Assembly: GCF_020463795.1 (NCBI RefSeq) | Contig: NZ_CP080025.1 | Coordinates: 5,349,001-5,413,000, forward strand | Direction of reading: 5' to 3' | DNA from: Echinicola marina | Lineage (GTDB): Bacteria > Bacteroidota > Bacteroidia > Cytophagales > Cyclobacteriaceae | DNA length: 64,000 bases | In this document: positions 54,301-62,442 of the stretch, piece by piece | Layout: every line of letters starts with the position of its first letter | Numbering within the stretch: the stretch's first letter is position 1 | The notes under the pieces: generated by a model | Told to the model about the DNA's origin: nothing | What the model saw: the letters and a program-made list of their open reading frames with translations, nothing else | Database searches by the model: none | Translations under genes and position numbers: made by a program

Positions 54301-54783
54301 ATTCCCGGAAAGGTTCACAAACATGATCGGCATCTCAGAAAAATCCATCTCAAAAATATTAGGATCTTGGTCCAGGTCGGATGGCAATTCACTCTTAGAC
54401 TTGTCTACCGCATCCTTCACATCCTGAAGGGCCCTGGAAATATCCACATTGGGATTAAACTCAATGATAATGGTCGAATAATCCTGAATAGAGGTGGAAT
54501 TGATCTTCTTAACATCCTTCAGGGACTTTAACTCCTTTTCTATAGGCCTCGTGATCAAGTTCTCCATATCCACCGGGGAGTTCCCTGGATAACTGGTCCC
54601 CACATATACAGTAGGGATAACTATCTCAGGATAACTTTCCTTAGGCATGGTCGTATAGGCATTTAAGCCCATAAACGTAATGATCAGGGCAAGTATGATC
54701 ACACTGGTCTTATTGTCCACCGAGAGGGAAGACAGACCAAATTCCCTGGTTACCTTCTTTTTACTTCCTTGTTGATCTGACAT
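51379..54783 (-). CDS. RND-family efflux permease (AcrB/MexB type)
   Basis: A 1134-residue inner-membrane proton antiporter. N-terminal helix then a large periplasmic domain, the TM4 proton-relay motif LALGMLVDNGIVVVENIYRL, a second periplasmic loop and TM10-12 with GIISLAGVVVNNAIVLIDY. An extra hydrophobic insertion sits near residues 510-560 (two to three helices). Substrate is unknown; the family is the multidrug (HAE1) branch or close to it. It is the last gene of the operon, 2 bp after the adaptor gene. Confidence 0.95.
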   Translation of the reverse strand: MSDQQGSKKKVTREFGLSSLSVDNKTSVIILALIITFMGLNAYTTMPKESYPEIVIPTVYVGTSYPGNSPVDMENLITRPIEKELKSLKDVKKINSTSIQDYSTIIIEFNPNVDISRALQDVKDAVDKSKSELPSDLDQDPNIFEMDFSEMPIMFVNLSGNYSQEELKKYGEYLEDEIEGLPEISKADLTGTIEREIRVDADLYKMEAMKVSFSDISDAISSENVTISGGNILSGDFRRALRITGEFEDPMELNNIIVKSEGGDIVYLKDVATIRDTYKERESYARASKLPVVTINVVKRGGENLLDASDKIKEIIEEAKANRFPSDLKVSITNDQSKFTRSMVSNLENSIISGVILVITVLMFFLGFRNALFVGIAIPLSMFISFMILNAFGVTLNMMVLFSMILALGMLVDNGIVVVENIYRLMQEGKSPIVAAKEGVGEVAWPIITSTATTVAAFIPLAFWQGIMGEFMKYLPITLIIVLSSSLFVGLVINPVVTSMFMKIQNLDNIKPKRRSFAIAGIFLTIAVLCYLTGIYVVANILLIATIITLMNALFMKRAIRWFQVDFLVKLEELYEGTLKYALDGKRPYLFFFGMFGVLIFSMVLLMVRAPQVEFFPSSDPNYVNIFIEYPIGTDIEATNSFSKKVENEVLELIEPHKDIVEAFIAQVGEGTSDPSEGPSMGVTPHKAMLTVSFVEYQYRNGKNTSDIMQDLREAMAKYPGVQITVDKEQNGPPVGKPINIEVSGEHYESLVSEVEKIRAFINASGIRGIEELKMDLETGKPELIVNIDREKARRFGLSTYTIANELRTALFGLEVSKYKEGEDDYPIELRLADEFRYDVNALINKKIYFMDKFGNKKQIPITSVANLEYSSTYGSVKRKDLDKVITIYSNVEEGYNANEINESIRTLLADYELPDDIDIKFTGEQEEQAKSMAFLMNAMIIAVAAIFLIIVAQFNSLMTPFIIMCSVLLSTIGVFLGLSIFNMDFVVIMTGIGIISLAGVVVNNAIVLIDYTNLVRKRKRAELQLGEDEHLPYSEVVGSIVEGGKIRLRPVLLTAITTILGLIPMAIGMNINFFTLLSSFDPQFYVGGDNADFWGPMAWTVIFGLTFATFLTLVIVPVMYLLADKINIAIRKK

Positions 54784-54785
54784 AA

Positions 54786-55919
54786 TTATTCTTCAACAAT
54801 TTCCAATTTAGAACCTACTGACACTTCTCTGAAGCCTTTGTCTACCAAAGCTTCTCCACCTGAAAGTCCTTCTTTTACCTCTGTCTTCTTCCCAAAGGAC
54901 TTACCTTTATCAATGTACTTTTTGTCCGCCTCTCCTTGGTTGACCACATAAACAAATTCTCCTCTATTGTCCCGTTGAATGAGATTGGTAGGGATGGTCA
55001 CTGCGGATTTACTTTCATAATCCTTGATTTTAAGTACAGCTACCATATTTGGCTTTACATGATCCGCCTTTGGAAGACTGACTTCTACTTTAAAAGTCCT
55101 GTTGTTAGGATTAATAATGGCACCTATTGCTGTCACCCTACTCTTGAATTCTTTGTCTAAGGATGGAAAATAAACATTTACTGAATCTCCCTTATCCATC
55201 ACGCCAACGTAAGCTTCCGAAATTTCACCTTCTATATATAGGTCACTTTCCCCCACAAAGTTGATCAACGGCATCCCCGGCTGAACCAATTCTCCCAAAC
55301 GAACCATCAAAGACTCTACCGTCCCAGAATAAGGCGCTGTAATGGTTGCTTTGCCCTTTTGGGTCTTAAGGGAATTCAGGTTTTTCTCCAATGTCTCCTT
55401 CCTGTTTTTACTCTCCAGAAACTGTACTTCAGTGCCTATTTCTTTATCCCAAAGACGTTTTTGCTTTTCATATAGAATAGTGGCCAGCTCGAGCTGCTTT
55501 TCAAGTTCTGCAATGCTGTTCTCTATGGACTCATCGTCCACCGTCATCAACACCTCTCCCTTACCAACTCTCATCCCCTCGGTAACGGGAATTTCCTGAA
55601 TTCTTCCGGACACCTCTGCACTGATATTGACATTTTTCTTGGAAAGAACTGATCCAGTTACCTCAACAAAGTGTTCAAAATCTTCATTTTGAGAGCTGGT
55701 AGTCGTTACCAAAATGGATTTTCTATTACTTTTTGCAAATGCGGTATCCTCCTCAGCTATTTCTTGCTCAAGGTTTTTAATCCTTCCCTTGATGTCCTGG
55801 TATTCCGTCTTAAGTTCGGCAAGATGTGCTTTCTTCTCAGCAAGGTCCATCTCCTGTTCGCCACAGGAAAAAGCTAGTATAGTCAGTGCTGACAGTAATA
55901 ATTTGGAAAAGGTCTTCAT
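54786..55919 (-). CDS. RND periplasmic adaptor (membrane fusion protein)
   Basis: A 377-residue lipoprotein (lipobox LAFSC at about residue 19) with a coiled-coil near residues 23-65, a biotinyl-lipoyl-like domain (VSAEVSGRIQEIPVTEGMRVGKGEVL), a helical hairpin and a beta-barrel (ITAPYSGTVESLMVRLGELV). It bridges the RND permease and the TolC-like channel. It lies 26 bp after the TolC-like gene and 2 bp before the permease. Confidence 0.95.
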   Translation of the reverse strand: MKTFSKLLLSALTILAFSCGEQEMDLAEKKAHLAELKTEYQDIKGRIKNLEQEIAEEDTAFAKSNRKSILVTTTSSQNEDFEHFVEVTGSVLSKKNVNISAEVSGRIQEIPVTEGMRVGKGEVLMTVDDESIENSIAELEKQLELATILYEKQKRLWDKEIGTEVQFLESKNRKETLEKNLNSLKTQKGKATITAPYSGTVESLMVRLGELVQPGMPLINFVGESDLYIEGEISEAYVGVMDKGDSVNVYFPSLDKEFKSRVTAIGAIINPNNRTFKVEVSLPKADHVKPNMVAVLKIKDYESKSAVTIPTNLIQRDNRGEFVYVVNQGEADKKYIDKGKSFGKKTEVKEGLSGGEALVDKGFREVSVGSKLEIVEE

Positions 55920-55945
55920 ATCTTTATTTAGGTAATAGTATTTTT

Positions 55946-57301
55946 TTATCTTAAAATTCCCAGTGCTTTTTCAAGGTCAACCTTAGAGATCAAAGCGTCG
56001 TACAAAGCACTGTAATAATTGATTTCTGCCTCTACAAGGTCTGAATCAGCTTCCACGACTTCAAGGTTAGACCCCACTCCTTCGGCATACTTGATCCGGC
56101 TGATGTTATACACTTCACTGGCTAGCTCCATGTTTTCTCTTTGAACATCCAGTGTTTTCAGGTTGTTCTTCAGATTGGTCCTTGCTTGGAAGCGCTCCAC
56201 ATCGATATTGTCATCAAGCATATCGATCTGGTTTTCGATCTGCTGCAACTGGATACGGTTCTGTTGTATCCGCTTGGCCTTGGCCAAACCATCAAAAATC
56301 GGCACATTCAGGGTAAGTCCCACAAATGCCCCTGTAAACCAGTTTTCATTATCCCAAAGGGTATTGAACTGCTGCCCTGCACCGTTTCTCTGGTAGGTAA
56401 AGTTGGCATTGAGGCTCGGCAAATACTGCACAGTATTGTTCTTAAGGTCCAGTTTCACCAATTCCCAATTGGTCTTCAGCTGGTCCATTTCCACTCTTCT
56501 GTACCCTGGATTGTCCAATAAATCCTGAATTTGTTGGGGCTGGTTCAAATCCCTCAGACTTTCCGTTATCTCGATTTCATGCTCGATGGGCAGTCCCATC
56601 TGCACCTTCAGCAACTGCTTGCTGATCTCAGTGGCCGCATTGATCTTATCCAGCTCCGCACTGATATTGTTATACTGGACTTTTACACGGGAAACTTCAA
56701 TCTTTTCAGCAAAGCCTTCTTCATACAAAGCCGTAGTTTCCTGCAATAAGGTGTCGATTCTTGCCAAGTTAGCTTCAGCAAGATGCTGACGCTCCTTATT
56801 GACCAATACGGTAAAAAAGGCCTTTTTCACATGCTCGATCACATCATTTTCTGTTTTTTCCTTATCAAATTCACTGAGCTGCCTATAAGTACGGGCGGCC
56901 TTGAGCCCCACAAAATAAGAACCGTCAAAGATCATTTGATTGACCGCTACAGATAGCCCACTTTGATAGTTAACACCCAAGGTAATCGGCAATACATCTG
57001 AGGGGTTGTCAGGATCAGCAAAAGGGCCTTCGTTCGGAACAAACATGGTTGGAACCGCAATGTTCTTGGTAAAATCAAAACTACCATTGACCTGTGGCAA
57101 TCCCTGAGCCACCTGCTCTCCTACCGAAGCTTTTGAAGCAAAAGTCTCCAGTAAAGCATTCTTGGCATCGGGGTTGTTTTCCAAAGCGTAATGAACGCTT
57201 TCTTCTAAAGTAAACTCCAATACTTCCTGGGCGGATACCCTACCTGCCAAAAGACAGAAGAGCAAGACACCAAAAAGGGAGATTCTGGTTGTTAAACGCA
57301 T
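55946..57301 (-). CDS. TolC-family outer-membrane efflux protein
   Basis: A 451-residue protein with a signal peptide ending VSAQ. Two repeats of long alpha-helices with beta-strand parts, as in TolC: residues about 30-220 (ESVHYALENNPDAKNALLE..., TYRQLSEFDKEKTENDVIE) and 250-450 (KAKRIQQNRIQLQQIENQID..., YAEGVGSNLEVVEADSDLVE). It forms the exit duct for the pump. It starts 3 bp after the regulator stop. Confidence 0.95.
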   Translation of the reverse strand: MRLTTRISLFGVLLFCLLAGRVSAQEVLEFTLEESVHYALENNPDAKNALLETFASKASVGEQVAQGLPQVNGSFDFTKNIAVPTMFVPNEGPFADPDNPSDVLPITLGVNYQSGLSVAVNQMIFDGSYFVGLKAARTYRQLSEFDKEKTENDVIEHVKKAFFTVLVNKERQHLAEANLARIDTLLQETTALYEEGFAEKIEVSRVKVQYNNISAELDKINAATEISKQLLKVQMGLPIEHEIEITESLRDLNQPQQIQDLLDNPGYRRVEMDQLKTNWELVKLDLKNNTVQYLPSLNANFTYQRNGAGQQFNTLWDNENWFTGAFVGLTLNVPIFDGLAKAKRIQQNRIQLQQIENQIDMLDDNIDVERFQARTNLKNNLKTLDVQRENMELASEVYNISRIKYAEGVGSNLEVVEADSDLVEAEINYYSALYDALISKVDLEKALGILR

Positions 57302-57304
57302 GAA

Positions 57305-57967
57305 TTAATCCTGATTATTGATTTTATAAAATAGTTCTCGTCCTTTATCGGTAAGTAGGCCATGAATAAAATGGTCCATTACCGTCATTTGTATGTCTAA
57401 AATATTATATTCCGAAGAAGAAAATCTGCCGGGATCAAAAATGCCGGAAATTTGATCCATCCTGATCATCGCCAGTATATCGGCATTGATCTCACTTCTA
57501 AAATATCCCTTTGCCTTTCCACTATTGATCACCTCTGTGATGGTTTTTACTGCGCAGTTGTTCCTAAAATCCTGCAGCAACTTCCAAGACTCAGGGTAAT
57601 ACCGCTGTATTTCACTAAAAACCAAAGGATTGATCTTGGCAAATCTTGACCTAATATACTTGGAAATAAGTACGAAATGCTCTATCGGACAACTTACCTC
57701 TTTATGCAGGGTCTCAAAAAAAACCTGATCCTTGTCCAAACTACTTTTAAAGGATTCATATACCAAGCGGCCTTTATCATCAAATTCCTGGTAAATGGTC
57801 TTTTTGGATACGCCTGCTGCTCTGGCTATATCGTCCATGGTAACATACCTTACCCCCAATTGGATAAACTGTTCGTTCGCTACATCAATTATTTTCTCCC
57901 TAGTCCCCAAATCTAACTGGCTTTTATCATTCTCATGCAAAACTCCGGAAACTTTAAGGATTTTCAA
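57305..57967 (-). CDS. TetR/AcrR-family repressor of the efflux operon
   Basis: A 220-residue regulator. The N-terminal helix-turn-helix is at about residues 23-70 (GTREKIIDVANEQFIQLGVR, TMDDIARAAGVSKKTIYQEF), with a variable ligand domain behind. It is the first gene of the regulator-tolC-adaptor-RND operon, so it probably represses it. The start is uncertain: no ATG is in frame. The frame opens with TTG 57967, remains open further upstream, and other TTG codons follow at residues 10 and 20. A dyad overlaps the 5' end (57947-57974). Confidence 0.9.
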   Translation of the reverse strand: MKILKVSGVLHENDKSQLDLGTREKIIDVANEQFIQLGVRYVTMDDIARAAGVSKKTIYQEFDDKGRLVYESFKSSLDKDQVFFETLHKEVSCPIEHFVLISKYIRSRFAKINPLVFSEIQRYYPESWKLLQDFRNNCAVKTITEVINSGKAKGYFRSEINADILAMIRMDQISGIFDPGRFSSSEYNILDIQMTVMDHFIHGLLTDKGRELFYKINNQD

Positions 57968-57974
57968 AGTTTCC
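57947..57974. promoter_or_regulatory. Inverted repeat at the tetR 5' end (possible operator)
   Basis: GGAAACTTT (57947-57955) and AAAGTTTCC (57966-57974), 10-nt spacer, extended by CTC/GAG outside a single mismatch. The length and symmetry suit a TetR-family site, although it overlaps the assumed start codon. If the true start is downstream the dyad would be in the leader. Confidence 0.45.
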
Positions 57975-58482
57975 AGAGTTTTATTTTCATGAACATGATT
58001 CTCTTTAGCAAAAACCCTACTTCAATTGCTGTTCACTGATTTACAAAGAGATAAGGCATAAACTAAATTTAAACTGTATTGCCACCGAACAGCACCTGTC
58101 CAAAAACGATCAAGTAATTACTAAGAAAATTCATTCTCCTAGACCAAAAGCTCCTATTCCTTAAATAGTATGGCAAAATTATAAAACCAAGAGACCAAAA
58201 TATAATTATTGAATGTTATTTTTTGATATTATATAACTAAACACATATTAATTGATTTATTTAAACATAAAAAAAAACGAGGTATAGGGATAATAAAATT
58301 AGCAGTTATTAGCTGCCTAAAAGCAGCATGCTTCACTTTGCATCCTTTCTGCAAGTTAAATTGATGAATCAACCTAGACATTACTTGTTCCTATTTTAAT
58401 CCCTAACAGCTCATTATTTCACAAGGCATAAAAAAACCATTCCCAAATAAAATTTAATTTATTCTTTTCATGCATTTGTGTA
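57975..58482. other. Divergent intergenic region tetR/purL
   Basis: AT-rich spacer without a gene. A CAAAATTA (58174-58181) could be a minus-strand -7 box for the efflux operon, but no well-spaced -33 box is seen. Nothing else stands out. Confidence 0.5.
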
Positions 58483-58490
58483 CCTTTGCT
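58483..58490 (+). promoter_or_regulatory. -7 box of purL
   Basis: TACCTTTG matches TAnnTTTG; the -33 region is AT-rich without an exact TTTG at 19 nt. The box is downstream of the longest possible start (58478), so ATG 58523 is the better start codon. Confidence 0.55.
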
Positions 58491-58522
58491 CCTTAATTTA
58501 TGGTCATCCAATAAACACGGAC

Positions 58523-61500
58523 ATGATTCTCTTTTTCCAATCCCCACAAAAGAATACCATCTACGCTTTAGAAGCCAACCAACCTGTTGCACCTGCTGAT
58601 CTTGAAAAGCTCTCCTGGCTATTTGGAGAAGCCCATCAGCTACATCAGGAAAAAGTGGAAGGCAAATACGCAGGCCCCAGAAAAGAAATGATAACCCCTT
58701 GGTCTACCAATGCGGTGGAAATCACAGCCAATATGGGCATTCAGGGTATCATAAGAATTGAAGAATTCACACTTCAAGGGGAAAATAGCAGCATAGACCC
58801 TATGCTACAGGCAAGCTATAATGGCCTCGACCAACATATTTTCACCATTGACCTTCAACCTCAGAAAGTGATCTCCATCACTGATATCAAAGCCTATAAT
58901 GAGAAAGAAGGGTTGGCATTAAGTGATGAAGAAATTGAGTATTTGGAAGGGGTAAGCAATAGCTTGAACAGACCTTTAACAGACAGTGAGGTATTTGGTT
59001 TCAGCCAGGTAAACTCAGAACACTGTAGACATAAAATCTTCAACGGTACCTTTATTATAGATGGAGAGGAAAAAGAAAACACCCTTTTCCAATTGATCAA
59101 AAAGACCTCCGTTAAGCATCCCAATAAAATTGTTTCGGCCTATAAGGACAATGTGGCTTTTGTCAAAGGACCAAAAGCCCAGCAGTTTGCGCCTAAATCA
59201 CAGGACAAGGCTGATTTCTTTCAGCCTGAAACCATAGATACGGTGCTTTCCCTAAAAGCAGAAACGCACAATTTCCCAACTACTGTGGAGCCTTTCAATG
59301 GCGCAGCCACTGGTTCTGGTGGAGAAATCAGGGATAGACTGGCAGGTGGTACTGCCTCCATCCCATTGGCAGGAACTGCCGTATATATGACTTCTTATTC
59401 CAGAAGTGAAGCTGGAAGAAGCTGGGAAAAAGACCTTAAAGAAAGAAATTGGTTATACCAAACACCAATGGATATCCTGATCAAAGCTTCCAATGGAGCC
59501 AGTGATTTTGGAAACAAATTTGGACAACCTTTGATCTCTGGTAGTGTCCTTACCTTCGAACATGAGGAATCGGGTAAACAATATGGCTTTGACAAGGTGA
59601 TCATGTTGGCGGGTGGCATTGGATTTACCAGAGAGAATTACAGCCTTAAAAACACCCCGGTAAAAGGCAATAAAGTAGTCATCATGGGTGGTGACAACTA
59701 CCGCATCGGAATGGGGGGTAGTGCCGTTTCTTCAGTTAATACCGGAGAATTCAGCAATTCCATCGAATTGAATGCCATCCAGCGTTCTAACCCAGAAATG
59801 CAAAAAAGGGTAGCCAATGTCATCCGTGCCATGGCAGAAAATGACCATAACCCTATTATCTCCATACATGACCATGGAGCTGGTGGTCACCTTAACTGTC
59901 TTTCTGAATTGGTAGAAGAAACTGGGGGAACCATTGATATAGACAAATTACCAGTCGGTGATCCTACCCTATCTGCCAAGGAAATCATTGGAAATGAATC
60001 CCAGGAAAGAATGGGCTTGGTGATTGGCGAAAAGGATGTAGATACCTTACAAAAAATCTCAGAACGTGAACGCGCTCCATTCTATGTGGTTGGTGAGACT
60101 ACAGGAGACATGCACTTCAAGTTCGAAAATATGAAAACTGGTGAGAAGCCTGTGGACTGGAACCTTTCCCATATGTTTGGCAGCTCACCAAAGACCATTC
60201 TTACTGATAAGAAAAGCCAAAGCAATTTCTCTGAGCCGGTTTATCAAAATACCGATCTTGGAAAATACATCAAAGAAGTACTCCAATTGGAAGCGGTTGC
60301 TTGTAAAGATTGGTTAACCAATAAAGTAGACCGATCTGTAACAGGCCGAGTGGCTACCCAGCAAACTACGGGTGAAATCCAGGTTCCATTGAACAACGTG
60401 GCTGTCATGGCCATGGATTATACAGGTACCAAAGGTATCGCCACTTCCATAGGTCATGCACCCGTAGCAGCTTTGGCCAACCCTGAAGCCGGTTCCAAAT
60501 TGGCCATTGCTGAGGCATTGACCAATTTGATCTGGGCGCCAATCGAGGATGGATTGAGTGGCGTTTCCTTAAGTGCCAACTGGATGTGGCCAGCCAAAAA
60601 TGAAGGAGAAAACGATCGTCTTTATAGAGCAGTAGAAGCAGTAAGTGATTTTGCCATCGACTTGGGCATTAACATCCCAACTGGTAAAGATTCACTTTCC
60701 ATGACCCAGAAATATCCTGATGGAAAGACGGTATATTCTCCAGGTACTGTAATCATTTCCAGTGTTGGAGAATGTTCTGATATCCGTAAAACGGTTACCC
60801 CAGATTTAAAACCAGTAGAGGGCAGTAAATTGATCTATATTGACTTCTCCAAAGACAACGCTCAACTAGGCGGTAGTAGCTTTGCTCAGGTAGTTAATAA
60901 AGTGGGCAATACTCCTCCTACTGTAAAAGACAGCGCCTATTTTGCCAAAGCCTTTGCTGCTGTTCAGCAATTGATCGAAAATGGCGATATCCTGGCAGGA
61001 CATGACATCTCTTCAGGTGGTTTGATTACTGTGCTATTGGAAATGACTTTCCCTACTACAAAGTGTGGATTGAAAGTTCAACCCAACCAATTGGATGAAA
61101 AAGACTTGGTAAAAGCATTGTTCAGTGAAAACCCTGGTGTAGTCCTTCAAGTTAAAGATCATGCTAAAGTAGCGGAACAACTTGAGGCTGCAAGAATCAG
61201 TTATAAGGATATTGCCACTGTTAGTCTTGACGGAAAAGTTGAGCTGGAAGGCATTGACCTTAGCTTGGATGTAGCTGAACACAGAGATACTTGGTTCAAA
61301 TCTTCCTTCTTATTAGACCAAAAACAAAGTGGGGCCAAACTGGCCAAAGACCGCTTTGATAATTATAAAAACCAAGCCTTATCCTTCTCTTTTGCTAAAG
61401 ATTGGGAAGGCTCATTTGACGCCTTTAAACTTAATCCTTACAGAAAAGGATCTACAGGTATCAAGGCTGCCATTATCCGTGAAAAAGGAGTAAATGGAGA

Positions 61501-62209
61501 CCGTGAAATGGCTTACTCTTTATGGTTGGCCGGGTTTGATGTCAAAGATATCCATATGACGGATTTGATTTCCGGCAGGGAAAACCTAGAAGATGTCAAT
61601 ATGATCGTCTTTGTAGGTGGATTCTCTAACTCTGATGTTCTTGGTTCAGCTAAAGGCTGGGCTGGTGCTTTCCTTTATAATGAAAAGGCCAAGACGGCAT
61701 TGGATAACTTCTATGCACGTCCTGACACCCTAAGCTTAGGCGTTTGCAATGGCTGTCAGCTAATGGTGGAACTGGGACTGATCAACCGCCAGCATGATGT
61801 GAAGCCTAAGATGCTGCACAATGAAAGCCATAAATTTGAATCTTCCTTTGTGAACGTGGATATCCCAGAAAACAACACCGTCATGTTTGGTTCTCTTGCT
61901 GGACAAAGACTGGGCGTATGGGTAGCTCACGGAGAAGGCAAGTTCTCCCTACCTAAGGAAAAAGAAGCCTATAATATTGGCATGACCTATAGTTATGAAG
62001 CCTATCCAGGCAATCCAAATGGCTCTGACTATGCAGTAGCAGGTTTGGCTTCTCAGGACGGTAGACATTTGGCTATTATGCCGCACATCGAGCGTGCCCT
62101 ATTCCCATGGAATTGGCCGAGCTATCCAGCTGGAAGAAAAGAGGAAGAAATCAGCCCATGGGTTGAGGCATTTGTCAATGCCAAAAACTGGGTTGCCTCT
62201 CATCAGTAA
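58523..62209 (+). CDS. purL: Phosphoribosylformylglycinamidine synthase, long form
   Basis: A 1228-residue single-chain FGAM synthase of de novo purine synthesis (FGAR + Gln + ATP). Order of domains: N-terminal PurS-like part, first AIRS-type half with SEHCRHKIFNG and LKAETHNFPTTVEPFNGAAT, second AIRS-type half with GVSLSANWMWP and PTGKDSLSMTQ. A C-terminal glutamine amidotransferase follows, with Cys nucleophile in LGVCNGCQLMVELG and the His/Glu region MPHIERALFPWNW. Length is close to, slightly below, the proteobacterial enzyme. ATG 58523 is chosen because the promoter box lies just upstream. No operon partners. Confidence 0.97.
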   Translation: MILFFQSPQKNTIYALEANQPVAPADLEKLSWLFGEAHQLHQEKVEGKYAGPRKEMITPWSTNAVEITANMGIQGIIRIEEFTLQGENSSIDPMLQASYNGLDQHIFTIDLQPQKVISITDIKAYNEKEGLALSDEEIEYLEGVSNSLNRPLTDSEVFGFSQVNSEHCRHKIFNGTFIIDGEEKENTLFQLIKKTSVKHPNKIVSAYKDNVAFVKGPKAQQFAPKSQDKADFFQPETIDTVLSLKAETHNFPTTVEPFNGAATGSGGEIRDRLAGGTASIPLAGTAVYMTSYSRSEAGRSWEKDLKERNWLYQTPMDILIKASNGASDFGNKFGQPLISGSVLTFEHEESGKQYGFDKVIMLAGGIGFTRENYSLKNTPVKGNKVVIMGGDNYRIGMGGSAVSSVNTGEFSNSIELNAIQRSNPEMQKRVANVIRAMAENDHNPIISIHDHGAGGHLNCLSELVEETGGTIDIDKLPVGDPTLSAKEIIGNESQERMGLVIGEKDVDTLQKISERERAPFYVVGETTGDMHFKFENMKTGEKPVDWNLSHMFGSSPKTILTDKKSQSNFSEPVYQNTDLGKYIKEVLQLEAVACKDWLTNKVDRSVTGRVATQQTTGEIQVPLNNVAVMAMDYTGTKGIATSIGHAPVAALANPEAGSKLAIAEALTNLIWAPIEDGLSGVSLSANWMWPAKNEGENDRLYRAVEAVSDFAIDLGINIPTGKDSLSMTQKYPDGKTVYSPGTVIISSVGECSDIRKTVTPDLKPVEGSKLIYIDFSKDNAQLGGSSFAQVVNKVGNTPPTVKDSAYFAKAFAAVQQLIENGDILAGHDISSGGLITVLLEMTFPTTKCGLKVQPNQLDEKDLVKALFSENPGVVLQVKDHAKVAEQLEAARISYKDIATVSLDGKVELEGIDLSLDVAEHRDTWFKSSFLLDQKQSGAKLAKDRFDNYKNQALSFSFAKDWEGSFDAFKLNPYRKGSTGIKAAIIREKGVNGDREMAYSLWLAGFDVKDIHMTDLISGRENLEDVNMIVFVGGFSNSDVLGSAKGWAGAFLYNEKAKTALDNFYARPDTLSLGVCNGCQLMVELGLINRQHDVKPKMLHNESHKFESSFVNVDIPENNTVMFGSLAGQRLGVWVAHGEGKFSLPKEKEAYNIGMTYSYEAYPGNPNGSDYAVAGLASQDGRHLAIMPHIERALFPWNWPSYPAGRKEEEISPWVEAFVNAKNWVASHQ

Positions 62210-62222
62210 GCATAAAGACCAT

Positions 62223-62265
62223 GTAAGTCCCTTGAAAGTTTTTATACTGAAATCAAGGGACTTAC
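62223..62265. terminator. Hairpin after purL
   Basis: Perfect 13-bp inverted repeat GTAAGTCCCTTGA (62223-62235) and TCAAGGGACTTAC (62253-62265), 17-nt loop, 13 bp past the purL stop. There is no T run on the plus strand, so it is a stabilising or factor-assisted end rather than a textbook terminator. Confidence 0.6.
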
Positions 62266-62296
62266 AAAAAAGTCTTCAAAAAAGTTTTAAAGGGGG

Positions 62297-62327
62297 TTTG
62301 CATTAAAGAAAAAAGCCCCTACATTTG
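62297..62327 (+). promoter_or_regulatory. Promoter of tRNA-Gln
   Basis: TTTG (62297-62300), a 19-nt spacer and TACATTTG (62320-62327) match the Bacteroidota consensus exactly, with the tRNA starting about 42 bp downstream. Confidence 0.85.
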
Positions 62328-62369
62328 TACCACAATTAAGGCAAACGAGGCTTTAAACACACAAATTAC

Positions 62370-62442
62370 TGACCCATGGTGTAACTGGCAACACGTCTGA
62401 TTTTGGTTCAGAAGAGTCTAGGTTCGAGCCCTAGTGGGTCAA
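62370..62442 (+). tRNA. tRNA-Gln (anticodon TTG)
   Basis: Seven-bp acceptor stem TGACCCA/TGGGTCA (62370-62376 and 62435-62441). Anticodon stem TCTGA/TCAGA (62396-62400 and 62408-62412) around loop TTTTGGT with anticodon TTG (62403-62405). T-arm CTAGG-TTCGAGC-CCTAG is complete; CCA is not encoded. A large serine recombinase gene ends antisense inside it, so the tRNA marks an element border. Confidence 0.97.

Noticed and set aside
58478-58522. Longer N-terminus of PurL
   Set aside because: The TACCTTTG promoter box at 58483-58490 lies inside the extension; the family N-terminus fits ATG 58523.
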